A stretch of DNA of 64,000 bases from a bacterium OL-1 (lineage in GTDB: Bacteria > Actinomycetota > Coriobacteriia > Coriobacteriales > Atopobiaceae), in contig LM994626.1 in the NCBI GenBank assembly GCA_000752675.2, forward strand, positions 442,447 through 506,446, given 5' to 3'. The notes beneath the pieces were generated by a model. The model did no database searches, was not told the origin of the DNA, and saw nothing but the letters and a program-made list of their open reading frames with translations. This document shows, in pieces, positions 19,041 to 27,445 of this stretch (position 1 is the first letter of the stretch; each line of letters starts with the position of its first letter). The position numbers and the translations under genes were made by a program.

Positions 19041-20246
19041 ATGAACGACTTCATTTTCCAGTCCCCCACGCGCTTTGTGTTTGGCCGCGGCTATGCCGAC
19101 AAGGTTGGCGAGGAGGTCGCCGCGCTTGGAGCCAAGCGCGTCCTCCTGGTGTACGGCGGAGGCTCAGTGGTACGCACAGGGCTTCTCGCCCGCGTGACCT
19201 CCTCGCTCGAGGCCGCCGGCGTCGCCCACGTGGAGCTCCCGGGCGTCCGCCCCAACCCCGAGGTTGGCTTGGTGCGCAAGGGCATCGAGCTCGCGCGTGC
19301 CGAGAAGGTCGACCTCGTCCTGGCAGTGGGCGGCGGCTCCGTGATCGACTGCTCCAAGGCAATCGCGTTTGGCACGCCCTACCAGGGCGACGTTTGGGAC
19401 TTCTTCTCGAAGAAGGCAAGCGTCGGCGCGTGCCTGCCCGTTGCGTGCGTGCTCACCATTCCCGCCGCGGGCTCCGAGGCCTCGGCCTCCTGCGTCATCA
19501 GCAACGACGCGCTCAACCTCAAGCGCGGCGTCAACGGCGACGTCTTCCGTCCGCGCGTGGCCATTCTCGACCCCGAGGTCACCTTCACGCTGCCGCAGTA
19601 CCAGACGGCAGCCGGCGCGGTGGACATCATCTGCCACATCTGCGAGCGCTTCTTCAGCGCAGCCGGCCCCGTCCCCGTGACGGACAACATCGCGTGCGGT
19701 ATCATTCGCGCCGTGATGGACGCGGCAAACACCGTGGCCAAGACACCCGATGACTACGACGCCCGCGCAACGATCATGTGGTCCGGTACACTCGCCCACA
19801 ACGACCTCTGCGGGTGCGGCCGCGCATCCGCGCCGGAGAAGCGCGCCGGCGGCTGGGAGAGCCACGGCCTTGAGCACGAGATTTCCGCTCACCGCCCCGA
19901 GGTCACGCACGGCGCTGGGCTGGCCGTGATTCTCCCCGCCTGGATGCGCTACGTCTGGCGCGCAGACCGCGAGCGCTTCCTGGCGTTTGCGCAGGGCGTC
20001 TTTGACGTGGAACCGGTGGACGAGACGGACGAGGCCACCGAGGATGCCATCACTTACGCCATCGACGAGCTGCAGCGCTTCTTCGTTGGCCTGGGCATGC
20101 CGCGGACGCTCGCCGACCTTGGCCTTGCGCCGGAGGAGGTCGACGGCTGGCTGGAGACCCTGCGCCAGAACAAGGGCGAGCGCTTCGGCGAGCTTAGGCC
20201 GCTGACCATGGACGACGCGCGCGCAATCTATCTTTCGGCGTTCTAG
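19041..20246 (+). CDS. Iron-containing alcohol dehydrogenase
   Basis: 401 residues. Group III alcohol dehydrogenase, butanol-dehydrogenase-like: FVFGRGYADKVGEEV, nucleotide motif VLAVGGGSVIDCSKAIA, LTIPAAGSEASASCVISN, and metal-binding residues in VDIICHICERFF, SHGLEHEISAHRPEVTHGAG. It reduces aldehydes to alcohols with NAD(P)H in the cytoplasm, probably during fermentation; substrate not defined. GGAAGG lies upstream of ATG 19041. Convergent with the amidohydrolase gene, whose end is 25 bases away. Confidence 0.92.
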   Translation: MNDFIFQSPTRFVFGRGYADKVGEEVAALGAKRVLLVYGGGSVVRTGLLARVTSSLEAAGVAHVELPGVRPNPEVGLVRKGIELARAEKVDLVLAVGGGSVIDCSKAIAFGTPYQGDVWDFFSKKASVGACLPVACVLTIPAAGSEASASCVISNDALNLKRGVNGDVFRPRVAILDPEVTFTLPQYQTAAGAVDIICHICERFFSAAGPVPVTDNIACGIIRAVMDAANTVAKTPDDYDARATIMWSGTLAHNDLCGCGRASAPEKRAGGWESHGLEHEISAHRPEVTHGAGLAVILPAWMRYVWRADRERFLAFAQGVFDVEPVDETDEATEDAITYAIDELQRFFVGLGMPRTLADLGLAPEEVDGWLETLRQNKGERFGELRPLTMDDARAIYLSAF

Positions 20247-20271
20247 CGGCGAGGGAGCGACGGGAGCGACC

Positions 20272-21651
20272 CTACGCGTTCTTCTCGACAAACCGACGCC
20301 AGCAGGCGTCTGCCTCGGCGGCCGCACGCTCCTCGTCGATGCCCACAAGGTGTCCGCCCTGCATGACGGTCTTGCCGGCAACAACGGTACGGTCCACGGG
20401 CCCGCGCCAGCCCACCACGGCCAGCACAGCCTTGGGGTCCTCCATCGCGCCAGTAAGCTCCAGTCGGTTGGCGTCAATCATGAAGAGGTCCGCGGCCTTG
20501 CCACTGGCCAGCTGCCCAATCTCCGGACGCCCCAGCACCTTCGCTCCCCCACGCGTGGCAATCTTGAGCAGGTCGTAGCCGGTGGGCGCGTTGTAGCTCT
20601 CGTTGAGGCGATGGAGCAGGAAGCCAACGCGCATCTCCTCCAGCAGGCTGGAGCCGTCGTTGCTTGCCGAGCCGTCGACCCCCAGACCCACGGGAATCCC
20701 CAGCTTGAGCATGTCGCTCACGCGCGCAACGCCCGAGGACAGCTTCATGTTTGATATGGGGCAGTGCGCCACGCCTGTACCCGTCTGCGCAAGAACGCGC
20801 AGCTCGTCATCGTTAAAGTGGATGCCGTGCGCAAACCACACGTCGGGGCCCACCCAGCCGACGGACTCCATGTACGCCAGCGGGCGCATGCCCGTGGCCT
20901 CGATGGTAAAGCGCTCCTCGTCCAGGGTCTCGCACAGGTGAGTGTGCAGGCGCACGCCCAGCGAGCGCCCCAGTTTGGCGGACTCTACCAGCAAATCCTT
21001 GGTGACGGAGAACGGCGAGCACGGCGCCAGCACCACCTGCCGCATCGAGAACGGCGCCGGGTCGTGGAACTTCTCGACCGCGCGCTGAGAGTTGGAAAGA
21101 ATGGCGTCCACGCTCTGGACCACGGAATCGGGCGGCAGGCCGCCGTCTTTCTTGCTGAGCGACATCGACCCGCGCGAGACAACCATGCGCGTGCCAATCT
21201 GCGATGCCGCGTCGAACTCCGCCTCCATGAGGCCGTCCACCCCGTTGGGGAACACGTAGTGGTGGTCGAAGCAGGTGGTACAGCCGCCCTTCACCAGCTC
21301 GCCGAGGGCGGAGTACGTGGCGTAGCGCATGACCTCGGGGTCGATGTTCTTCCAGTACTCGTAGAGCGTGGTGAGCCAGGGGAACAGCTCGAGGTTCTGG
21401 ACCTCGGGGTAGTTGCGCGTGAAGATCTGGTAGAAGTGGTGGTGCGTGTTCACGAGGCCGGGGTAGACGACCTTGCCGCGCGCGTCGATGACCTCGTCGG
21501 CGGCGGACGGCGCCGCAGCGGCGTTCGCGCCGGTGGGACCAACGTAGGTGATGACGCCGTCTGTTGCGAGAAGATCCGCGTGGGTGAACACGTGGTCCGC
21601 ATCGTCGCAGGTAACAATGGTGTCAGCATTCTTTACAAGCAGCGTTCCCAT
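20272..21651 (-). CDS. Amidohydrolase, 8-oxoguanine deaminase-like
   Basis: 459 residues from ATG 21651 (GAGAGGAACTGGA upstream). Cytosine/guanine-deaminase-type TIM barrel: metal ligands in GLVNTHHHFYQIFTR (HxH), HTHLCET, WFAHGIHF and LGVDGSASND. The run LFPWLTTLYEYW after the HxH motif is what 8-oxoguanine deaminases and related enzymes carry. Such enzymes hydrolytically deaminate oxidised purines for salvage. It could instead be another member of the ATZ/TRZ group. Single gene, convergent with the alcohol dehydrogenase. Confidence 0.85.
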   Translation of the reverse strand: MGTLLVKNADTIVTCDDADHVFTHADLLATDGVITYVGPTGANAAAAPSAADEVIDARGKVVYPGLVNTHHHFYQIFTRNYPEVQNLELFPWLTTLYEYWKNIDPEVMRYATYSALGELVKGGCTTCFDHHYVFPNGVDGLMEAEFDAASQIGTRMVVSRGSMSLSKKDGGLPPDSVVQSVDAILSNSQRAVEKFHDPAPFSMRQVVLAPCSPFSVTKDLLVESAKLGRSLGVRLHTHLCETLDEERFTIEATGMRPLAYMESVGWVGPDVWFAHGIHFNDDELRVLAQTGTGVAHCPISNMKLSSGVARVSDMLKLGIPVGLGVDGSASNDGSSLLEEMRVGFLLHRLNESYNAPTGYDLLKIATRGGAKVLGRPEIGQLASGKAADLFMIDANRLELTGAMEDPKAVLAVVGWRGPVDRTVVAGKTVMQGGHLVGIDEERAAAEADACWRRFVEKNA

Positions 21652-21889
21652 TCCAGTTCCTCTCGTCCAAAGAGACCAACTGGGCGCCCATGCGCCCAGC
21701 CAATGCCCGGCGTGCTGCCGGGACGTTGCCAAGGCGATGGGGGGTGCCACATGCTCGGCCGAGGGCCGCCGGAATCCCATCCGCTTGTTGCTTGAGGGGA
21801 TTTTAGCGCGCGGGCGCACGCGTCACGCGACGGATTTCGTTGCAACCGCAACACAATACGACTCACGCGCCCGCGTCCCAAAGGGCTGT

Positions 21890-22058
21890 TGCACCAAAAT
21901 CGGTACTATTCAGTACTTTTTTGAGTTCCGCTTAGTATCGCCTTGCTGGTGACATTCCCTTACCTGCTGCTCCGTGGTTGGCAAGCATCTTCGTACTTGG
22001 CGATTCGCTAAAAAGTACTGAGAAGTGCGGTTTTTGGTGCACAGGATGGCGCGGGGAA
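21890..22058. repeat. Long inverted-repeat element, family CAGTACTTTTTT, copy A
   Basis: About 165 bases with complementary ends: TTGCACCAAAATCGGTACT, then CAGTACTTTTTT, facing AAAAAGTACTGAGAAGTG and TTTTTGGTGCACA. The interior has CCGCTTAGTAT, TTACCTGC and CTTCGTAC. The same order of blocks recurs at 44797–44965, and the CGCTTAGT…ACCTGC core is also found in the elements at 49670 and 59660. Confidence 0.8.
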
Positions 22059-22153
22059 CGGGTGATGGTGCAAAACGGGCCCGAAGCCCCACTCCCTCGG
22101 TCATCCCGCGCGAGAAATCTTCGCCGTCATGGCAGCCCCCACACGCAATGCCC

Positions 22154-22242
22154 CCGCGGAGAATAGCTCTCTTTCTTAAAAGGCAATCGCATTTGCCCGG
22201 TTGGGCAAAGCCAACCTTAAGAAAAGGAGCTATTCTCTGCGG
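22154..22242. repeat. Inverted-repeat element ending GAGAATAGCTC
   Basis: Long near-perfect stem: left arm 22154–22183 (CCGCGGAGAATAGCTCTCTT, then TCTTAAAAGG), right arm 22213–22242 reading back as its complement, with an inner hairpin TTTGCCCGG/TTGGGCAAA. Only one copy is in this window. It lies between the repeat at 21890 and the Fic gene. Confidence 0.75.
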
Positions 22243-22287
22243 ACCAAGTACGTGCGCGGCACACTAGGCGGCACGAGAAACCCAACC

Positions 22288-22923
22288 TCACCACGCGGCG
22301 CCCGAGGCCCCGTTGGAGCCCAAGTCCTCGGCTCGGTAGGCGTCATAGCCCTCGTAGGCGTACGAGGCGTCGACGCTGCGAGCGAGAAGCGCGACGCTGT
22401 GCAGGTCATCCGAGAGCGCCCGCCCGAGAAGCGCCTTAATCTCGAGGTCGCGCACGGGACTGCGTTCCATTGCGAGCAGATAGTCTTCACGCCCAATGCG
22501 ACTCCAGTCGACCGTGCGGCCAAGCTCGCGGCGGAACATGTGGTCAAGCCATATGCGCCCCGAGCGCCCGTTGCCCTCGCGGAAGGGATGGGCAATGTTC
22601 ATCTCGACGTACTTCTCGACAATCTGGTCAAAGTTTTCTTGCGGCATAGTCTCGATTGACCTGATAGCAGACTCAAGATAGATTGCAGAGGCAAATCGGA
22701 AGTTGCCCTTCGCTAGGTTCACCGTGCGAATCCTGCCCACAAAGTCGTAGATATCACCAAAAAGGGCCACGTGGATGGTCTTGAGCGCGGAGAAGGTACC
22801 CGGAACAAGTGTGTCCAGCGTCCCATCGCGGTAGAGGGCGAGAGCGGCCAGCTTCGACATGCGCTCCTCCTCATGGGCGAGCTCCACCTCGTCGGAGGCG
22901 TCGAGCTTGTTCTTGAGCGTCAT
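22288..22923 (-). CDS. Fic family protein (class III, AMP-transferase type)
   Basis: 211 residues from ATG 22923 (GAGGTGG upstream). The catalytic Fic loop HPFREGNGRSGR is complete at residues 112–123, so transfer of AMP from ATP to a protein hydroxyl is possible. The C-terminal helix contains S-Y-A-Y-E-G at 187–192, matching the (S/T)xxxE(G/N) inhibitory motif at the same distance as in class III Fic proteins such as Neisseria NmFic; these do not need a separate antitoxin. No antitoxin gene adjoins it, in agreement. Target unknown. Confidence 0.9.
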   Translation of the reverse strand: MTLKNKLDASDEVELAHEEERMSKLAALALYRDGTLDTLVPGTFSALKTIHVALFGDIYDFVGRIRTVNLAKGNFRFASAIYLESAIRSIETMPQENFDQIVEKYVEMNIAHPFREGNGRSGRIWLDHMFRRELGRTVDWSRIGREDYLLAMERSPVRDLEIKALLGRALSDDLHSVALLARSVDASYAYEGYDAYRAEDLGSNGASGAAW

Positions 22924-23128
22924 GGCGCCACCTCGCACGAGTACGACTGGTATTAGGGCGTCCGGCTAAAGGCTCGGCAGTTGCAGCTGCCGGAGCATAG
23001 GACTCCCAGATGCTAAATGCAGTGCTGGTACATCATATTCTAGCGGAGGGCGTGCAGAACAATAGACAACCCCTACCGCGCGCCGGCGTACTTCTTGAGC
23101 TCGTCCCCGCGCGGCAAAGCGCCCCGAA
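22924..23128. other. Intergenic stretch with a helicase-tail echo
   Basis: Between the Fic and EFR1 genes. Its minus strand, near 23073–23110, encodes RGDELKKYAGAR and a stop, closely resembling the C-terminal RDELRKYAGTR of the phage helicase remnant at 24612. No complete gene is seen. Confidence 0.45.
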
Positions 23129-23869
23129 TCACACCCTCGTTCCCGGGTGCCGGTACTGGCCGTGCTCGCGGGTTCTGTCGTCGTATTGGATGGCGAACTT
23201 GGGGCAACGGTGCAGACAGCCCAGGCACATGATGCAGCGCTCCTTCACCCAGACGGGCCGCCCGTCCCTCATCTCGATGGCCCTGTCGGGGCACTTCCTC
23301 GCACAGAGCCCGCAGCCAATGCAGGTGTCGTCCACCGTGAAGTGGGATGTCTTGCGCATCTTCTCGTACTCGGGAAGGGAAACTCGCGACATGAAGTAGG
23401 GCATGGCGCGCCTTGTGAAGTTGCCGCGCTTGCGCCGCTCGATCCGCCCGATGACCTCGGAGACCTCCTTGTCTGCCTTACGGTTGGTCTCGGCGACCTT
23501 GTCCGGGTCCGAGAGGTCGAAGGTGGGCGTCCAGTTGTCCGGCATCCTCACGCTGAAGAGCGCGTCCAGGGAGAGGCCCCGCTTGTCCAGCAGCCTCCTC
23601 GCCTGCTCGCCCGTGAAACCGGGGGTAGTGCCATAGGTGGCGACGAAGAAGGCATACGCGGGCTGCTCCGCCACAAGCGCCGAGAAGAACCGCTTCACTA
23701 TCTCGGGAAGGCCCCAGGCGTAAGTCGGCGTGACAAAGCCGATAACGTCCGACCGAGAAAGGCGCCCGTCACACCCCTGGATGCTCCGTGCCTCGTCATC
23801 CAAGGCCCCGGCGATCCTCTCGGCCACGTACTTGCTGTTCCCCGTCGCGGAGAAGTAATAGATCAACAT
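23129..23869 (-). CDS. EFR1 family ferredoxin (flavodoxin-like + 2[4Fe-4S])
   Basis: 246 residues from ATG 23869. The N-terminal half is a flavodoxin-like domain (LIYYFSATGNSKYVAERIAG, FVTPTYAWGLPEIVKRFFSA, VATYGTTPGFTGEQ). The C-terminal part has two ferredoxin clusters, CIGCGLCARKCP and CIMCLGCLHRCP. Proteins of this design are electron carriers in anaerobes, often beside flavin or redox regulators; the partner is unknown here. Start chosen because MLIYYFSATGN begins the flavodoxin fold; a longer ORF start at 23905 adds unrelated residues. Confidence 0.88.
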   Translation of the reverse strand: MLIYYFSATGNSKYVAERIAGALDDEARSIQGCDGRLSRSDVIGFVTPTYAWGLPEIVKRFFSALVAEQPAYAFFVATYGTTPGFTGEQARRLLDKRGLSLDALFSVRMPDNWTPTFDLSDPDKVAETNRKADKEVSEVIGRIERRKRGNFTRRAMPYFMSRVSLPEYEKMRKTSHFTVDDTCIGCGLCARKCPDRAIEMRDGRPVWVKERCIMCLGCLHRCPKFAIQYDDRTREHGQYRHPGTRV

Positions 23870-23964
23870 CCGACGCCTCGCTTTATTGACTTCACGCGCC
23901 TCCACATTCTAAGGCACCGCGGAGTTGCGGCGGAGCGGATGCTTCTCCCGCCGCATTCTATGCG

Positions 23965-24162
23965 GGGGTGATGGCGCTCTCATACTCGGTAAGGTAGGCG
24001 AGCACCGCCTCCCCAAACGTTACCCCTGGAGTATCCCGCGCCCTCTGCCTCGGTCATCCTCCTGTATCTGAAGGTGATGTCGAACTCGTCGAGCGTACTG
24101 CGCAGGATAGGGCTGTCCATGAGCGCATCGGCAATCTCGCGGACATATGCGGCCTTACTCAA
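23965..24162 (-). pseudogene. Small unrecognised gene with a frameshift
   Basis: The first frame reads MSKAAYVREIADALMDSPIL … DEFDITFRYRRMTEAEG. One base out of frame, the protein would continue ARDTPGVTFGEAVLAYLTE, ending YESAITPA. The join near GGCGCGGGA suggests a one-base indel. No family recognised. It lies at the left margin of the phage debris. Confidence 0.45.
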
Positions 24163-24170
24163 CTAACTTA

Positions 24171-24345
24171 GGAACTCTGGAAGGTATGACTTCCTAAGTT
24201 CCCAAGTAAAGTTCCTAAGTAGAAGGCTATACCTTCAGAAAGACTCGGACCAAAGGTTCCGGAGAGAGGAATATAGATTTATTGCTTGCTGGACGTCATA
24301 GGGATTCAGGAACTCTGGAAAGTTGGACTTCCCAAATTCCCGAGC
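24171..24345. repeat. Direct repeats of AGGAACTCTGGAA with internal dyads
   Basis: AGGAACTCTGGAAGGTATGA … CTTCCTAAGTTCCC (24171–24203) recurs as AGGAACTCTGGAAAGTTGGA … CTTCCCAAATTCCC (24308–24342). Each copy is itself an imperfect inverted repeat (GGAA…TTCC). The ~105 bases between hold no gene. Confidence 0.6.
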
Positions 24346-24604
24346 ATTCTCTCTCCAAGGCGGTCTTCGGAGAGAAACAAGGGCCAGAACGGAGTAAGAC
24401 AAAGCAGCTGGGGCTCGACGCCCCAAATAGGCTATCGGAAGAGATTTCCTCAGGCGATTTGACCTGCGAATAACGGAGTAGAACGGAGCAAGCGGGGAGC
24501 CAGGTCTCCTGCTTGAGTCCTAGTCCATCGATTGTTGGGATTGACGCTACCCTTGTCACTCGTCGCCACGGCATACTGCCCGACTCCCCACGGACAGAGC
24601 ATAG
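24346..24604. repeat. Left copy of a ~260-bp diverged direct repeat bracketing a module
   Basis: Blocks in order: ATTCTCTCTCCAAGG, GTCTTCGGAG, AGAACGGAGTAAG, CAGGCGATTTGACCTGCGAA, TAACGGAGTAGAACGGAGCA, AGCGGGGAGC, CTTGAGTCCTAGTCCATCGA, TTGACGCTACCC and GGACAGAGCAT. The same order recurs at 29003–29293. Short AACGGAGTA/AACGGACTA iterations are a hallmark of both. It lies immediately outside the phage helicase remnant. Confidence 0.75.
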
Positions 24605-24611
24605 CCCTCCC

Positions 24612-24785
24612 CTACCGCGTGCCGGCGTACTTCCTGAGCTCATCCCGCACGATCTGATCCATAGTCTCCCGACTGAAGGCCTGGTCGACTTGCTCGGCCG
24701 CAACGGACCTATCGGCGAAGGCGTCGAAAATCCGCTGCTTGTCCGCCAGGATCTGCATGATTCGCTCGTCGATGGCCCTGTGGCG
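24612..24785 (-). pseudogene. C-terminal fragment of a phage-type SNF2/DEAD helicase
   Basis: The ~57 visible residues RAIDERIMQILADKQRIFDA … VRDELRKYAGTR match the last part of phage SNF2-type helicases, where motif VI is followed by TxDERIMxxxxxK and a short helix. Everything upstream is missing; the sequence joins the terminase fragment (opposite strand) within ~10 bases. A relic of a prophage replication or accessory gene. Confidence 0.65.
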
Positions 24786-24795
24786 GGGCAAGTTT

Positions 24796-25038
24796 GGGCT
24801 GCGCGGGTGGCTGGCGAGGAAGTCGAACATGCGGCGGCTCTCGTACGAGTGGCTGGCGGGGCTGCGGGAGATCGTGATCGATCCTGTTCGGTGCCCGCTG
24901 GCGTACGAGGAGTTTCGTCTCAAGGAGTTCGAGCGCGACCGCGACGGGACCTGGGTGGACGAGATCCCCGATGGGAACGACCATTCAATCGACGCGGTGC
25001 GCTACGCCATGATGGACGACGTGCTGCGCGGGGCATAG
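24796..25038 (+). pseudogene. C-terminal fragment of a phage terminase large subunit
   Basis: About 80 residues: GLREIVIDPVRCPLAYEEFR, LKEFERDRDGTWVDEIPDGN, DHSIDAVRYAMMDD. This is the nuclease-end signature of PBSX/T4-type large terminases (IVIDPxxCP … E.ERD.DG … D..NH.IDA.RYA). The ATPase domain and the first two thirds of the gene are absent. It lies on the same strand as the scaffold and capsid relics at 37.4–38.3 kb, in the order expected in a phage packaging/head module. Confidence 0.8.
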
Positions 25039-25085
25039 AGCAATGAGGGAACGTTCTTCTCGCCCATGTGTTCTTTTACCTCGTG

Positions 25086-25523
25086 CTACGCAAGGCCAGT
25101 CGATCCAGATCCATTGCCCGAAATTGATTCGAGAAAGTCGCGAGAGACCCAGTAGGGGCTATTCTCGTCCCCAATGCGCTCGACCATGACCGCGTCGCCA
25201 TCCGAGTCCATGACCCTCAGCTTGTCACCCGTCGCGAAGCTCGTGCCGTCACTGCTGGTTGCGTCCTTGGCCACGAGGTAATCCGCGGAAGGGTTGGACT
25301 TGGATGGCCCCATGTCAACGGGAACCAGCTTGACGCCCTTCGCCTGGCCCCTCATTTTCGCGATTGCCTTCTTCTCGCCGTTCTTCTCGCCCAAAACGTA
25401 TGCACCTCCAAGGAGAGCTGTAAAGGCACTTCCAACTTTTACAGCCGCCTTAGTCGGACCCCCAAGGCGCTTGATTGCCATGGTGATGAGTTGATACCCG
25501 CCTAGATTACCTACAGCTAACAT
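25086..25523 (-). CDS. Hypothetical protein with N-terminal hydrophobic segment and SH3-like tail
   Basis: 145 residues from ATG 25523 (GAGGGGCCTC upstream). Residues ~1–50 are weakly hydrophobic and may bury in the membrane (KVGSAFTALLGGAYVLGEKN). The C-terminal ~75 residues (SADYLVAKDATSSDGTSFAT, GDKLRVMDSDGDAVMVERIG) look like a small beta-barrel/SH3-type fold. I do not recognise a family. It stands between the terminase fragment and the lipoprotein gene. Confidence 0.6.
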   Translation of the reverse strand: MLAVGNLGGYQLITMAIKRLGGPTKAAVKVGSAFTALLGGAYVLGEKNGEKKAIAKMRGQAKGVKLVPVDMGPSKSNPSADYLVAKDATSSDGTSFATGDKLRVMDSDGDAVMVERIGDENSPYWVSRDFLESISGNGSGSTGLA

Positions 25524-25924
25524 TTGAGGCCCCTCTCTCAAGACGACTGGCAATAAAGCGCGGCCATGCATCGGCCGTACTCGGAACGGGAGCGCATGAC
25601 CTCTTTCTACCCCGCGGAAATGACGGTCATCCCTCAGTTGACAGCTGAATTTCTCTGCCTTACCTGCGCATTTGTCGCAAGTATTACTGAGTCGGCTAAG
25701 CGTTTTAGCTGGATTCGTTCGGTCGGAAGGACGTGGATGCCTTTCTCGGCTGATTGGTAAGAAGCGAATGCTGCATGGAAAGGAGCATTACGAAATGGCT
25801 GCCCGATTGCTCCCAACGAGACATGCGTCGATTGACAGTGCGCCACAGGATGATGAGTACATTAATATTCATTAATGGATATATAGAAAACCTGAAGTCC
25901 CCTTCAAAACGATTGGGAGCAAGC
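25524..25924. other. Intergenic region before the lipoprotein gene
   Basis: About 400 AT-richer bases with several overlapping ORFs in conflicting frames, none with a ribosome-binding site or family motif. It presumably contains the divergent promoters of the genes at 25523 and 25925. Confidence 0.35.
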
Positions 25925-26887
25925 ATGAAATCATCTCTTGGTATTTCCGTCGCGCTTGCAGCCAGCCTCTCCCTGCTGCCCCTTTCCGGCTGCGGGCAGT
26001 CTCAGCAAGCCCCGTCCCAAAGCGCCGCGTCCGATGATACGGCCACCTCGTCAACTTCAACCGAGGGGAACGCTACCCATGACTATCAGCTGACGAAGCC
26101 CTATTCCTACCAGGGTGTCACGTTCCTCGGCGATCCGTCTTGGACGATCTCCCAGCCAAAGCCATACAACTACTACGTAAAGATTGACATACCAAACAAT
26201 AGCCACGTCAGCGTGCAGACTGCCCTTCACGGCCAGACCGCGACGCTCGACGGCGCCTTCTCTGAATATTTCAGGGCGGATGGCACGCCAACCCAGACCG
26301 ATACCTGGTCGGAGGATGGCATCACGTACTGCACCGGCTACTACGAGGCATCTAGCGGTCGAATGTACCTGCTGAGCGGCTCTGAGGAAGACTCTGGCAA
26401 AGGGTTCCTTCTCAGTATGACATTTGTCTACGACAACTGGACGGAGGACCAAGCAAAGAGCCTATTCGATGCGATAGCAGCAACCGTCAAGTACGACCCT
26501 TCCCAGACGGACATGGACTATCACGACGCCTTCTCAAGCAGCCACAGCAACTCTAGCAGCAGCAAGGGGAACTCGTCTGGCAACGGTTCGGGCTCCTCGT
26601 CCGACTCGAGTTCCTCTGATACCTCTGACGCCTCCAACGAGAACGGCTCTCAGGTGACGGCCACGTACGGACCCGGCACCCTAAAGGTCGGTACTGACAT
26701 CCCCGCCGGCGAGTATAAGATCACTTCTACGAGGTCATCCGGCGAGGGGTACTGGGCAATCCTCGACTCGTCTGGAACGAACGCGAACATTCTCGCCAAC
26801 GACGCCTTCACCGGGAGCTCCTACGCAACTGTGGAAGATGGCCAGTACTTCGAGCTAAAAGGGGCGGTCGCGACTCCGGCTCAATAG
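25925..26887 (+). CDS. Predicted lipoprotein
   Basis: 320 residues from ATG 25925 (GGGAG upstream). A signal peptide with lipobox ends LPLSGC-GQ, so Cys ~22 should be lipidated and the protein anchored outside the membrane. A Ser/Thr/Ala-rich spacer follows, then a globular domain (YSYQGVTFLGDPSWTISQPK; TYCTGYYEASSGRMYLLSGS), a Ser/Gly/Asn-rich linker of ~45 residues, and a C-terminal domain (YGPGTLKVGTDIPAGEYKIT; YFELKGAV) that resembles small Gram-positive beta-sandwich repeats. Role unknown. Followed by a strong terminator. Confidence 0.8.
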   Translation: MKSSLGISVALAASLSLLPLSGCGQSQQAPSQSAASDDTATSSTSTEGNATHDYQLTKPYSYQGVTFLGDPSWTISQPKPYNYYVKIDIPNNSHVSVQTALHGQTATLDGAFSEYFRADGTPTQTDTWSEDGITYCTGYYEASSGRMYLLSGSEEDSGKGFLLSMTFVYDNWTEDQAKSLFDAIAATVKYDPSQTDMDYHDAFSSSHSNSSSSKGNSSGNGSGSSSDSSSSDTSDASNENGSQVTATYGPGTLKVGTDIPAGEYKITSTRSSGEGYWAILDSSGTNANILANDAFTGSSYATVEDGQYFELKGAVATPAQ

Positions 26888-26923
26888 TCCGTAACAGGTG
26901 TCATTCGCCCGTTGTGACCATGC

Positions 26924-26966
26924 AAGACCCTTTGCTTGCAGCCATTGCGAGCGAAGGGTCTTTTTA
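26924..26966 (+). terminator. Intrinsic terminator of the lipoprotein gene
   Basis: AAGACCCTTTGCT (26924–26936) pairs with AGCGAAGGGTCTT (26950–26962), followed by TTTT. Strong stem and U-tract. Confidence 0.9.
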
Positions 26967-27313
26967 TGTACGGAGAACCGGGTGACGAGTATTGGGTGTC
27001 CGAGCGCGCGAGAGTGTACCTGTACGGGGCGGAGTACTCGACGCGAGCGTTGGAGGACATGGAGCCGCGAGTGAGGGAGAGGGACTCCTGGATGCAGGCC
27101 GTCGAAGTGTTCTGTAATCGCGGAGTTGCGCCTGCCTTGCGCTCCCTGGCGCGAGGCAAAGCATTTAGACTCGCCCTGCTAGTCTTGGGCGTACTCGTAT
27201 GCCTGGACACGAACGACTTCGACCAGGGCAGCGTGGGGTACTCAAAGCCAGCGGCGAGGAAAGCTCTGACAACGGCGCGCTCGCACTTCCATTGGCGTCA
27301 TGCTGCCCAATGA
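26966..27313 (+). CDS. Doubtful small ORF after the lipoprotein terminator
   Basis: 115 codons from ATG 26966 (MYGEPGDEYWVSERARVYLY …). It contains one hydrophobic run (FRLALLVLGVLVCL) that could span the membrane. There is no ribosome-binding site and the start lies in the terminator U-tract. No family recognised. It may be a gene remnant; low confidence. Confidence 0.2.
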   Translation: MYGEPGDEYWVSERARVYLYGAEYSTRALEDMEPRVRERDSWMQAVEVFCNRGVAPALRSLARGKAFRLALLVLGVLVCLDTNDFDQGSVGYSKPAARKALTTARSHFHWRHAAQ

Positions 27314-27445
27314 GACTATCGTGAGCGTCATATTTACGACTCAATCGCGCGGGACACGACCGCCGAGAAGTGGCAGTACGTAGAAGAGGCAGCAGCGGGG
27401 CTAATTACGCATTGGCCTCGCTCGCCAGCACGGGACAACTGGACG

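Noticed and set aside
24296-24703. 135-codon minus-strand ORF in the direct repeat
   Set aside because: Its partner at 29076–29387 shares only short stretches (YSQV…P.EI) and both lack ribosome-binding sites; more likely a by-product of the DNA repeat than a gene family.
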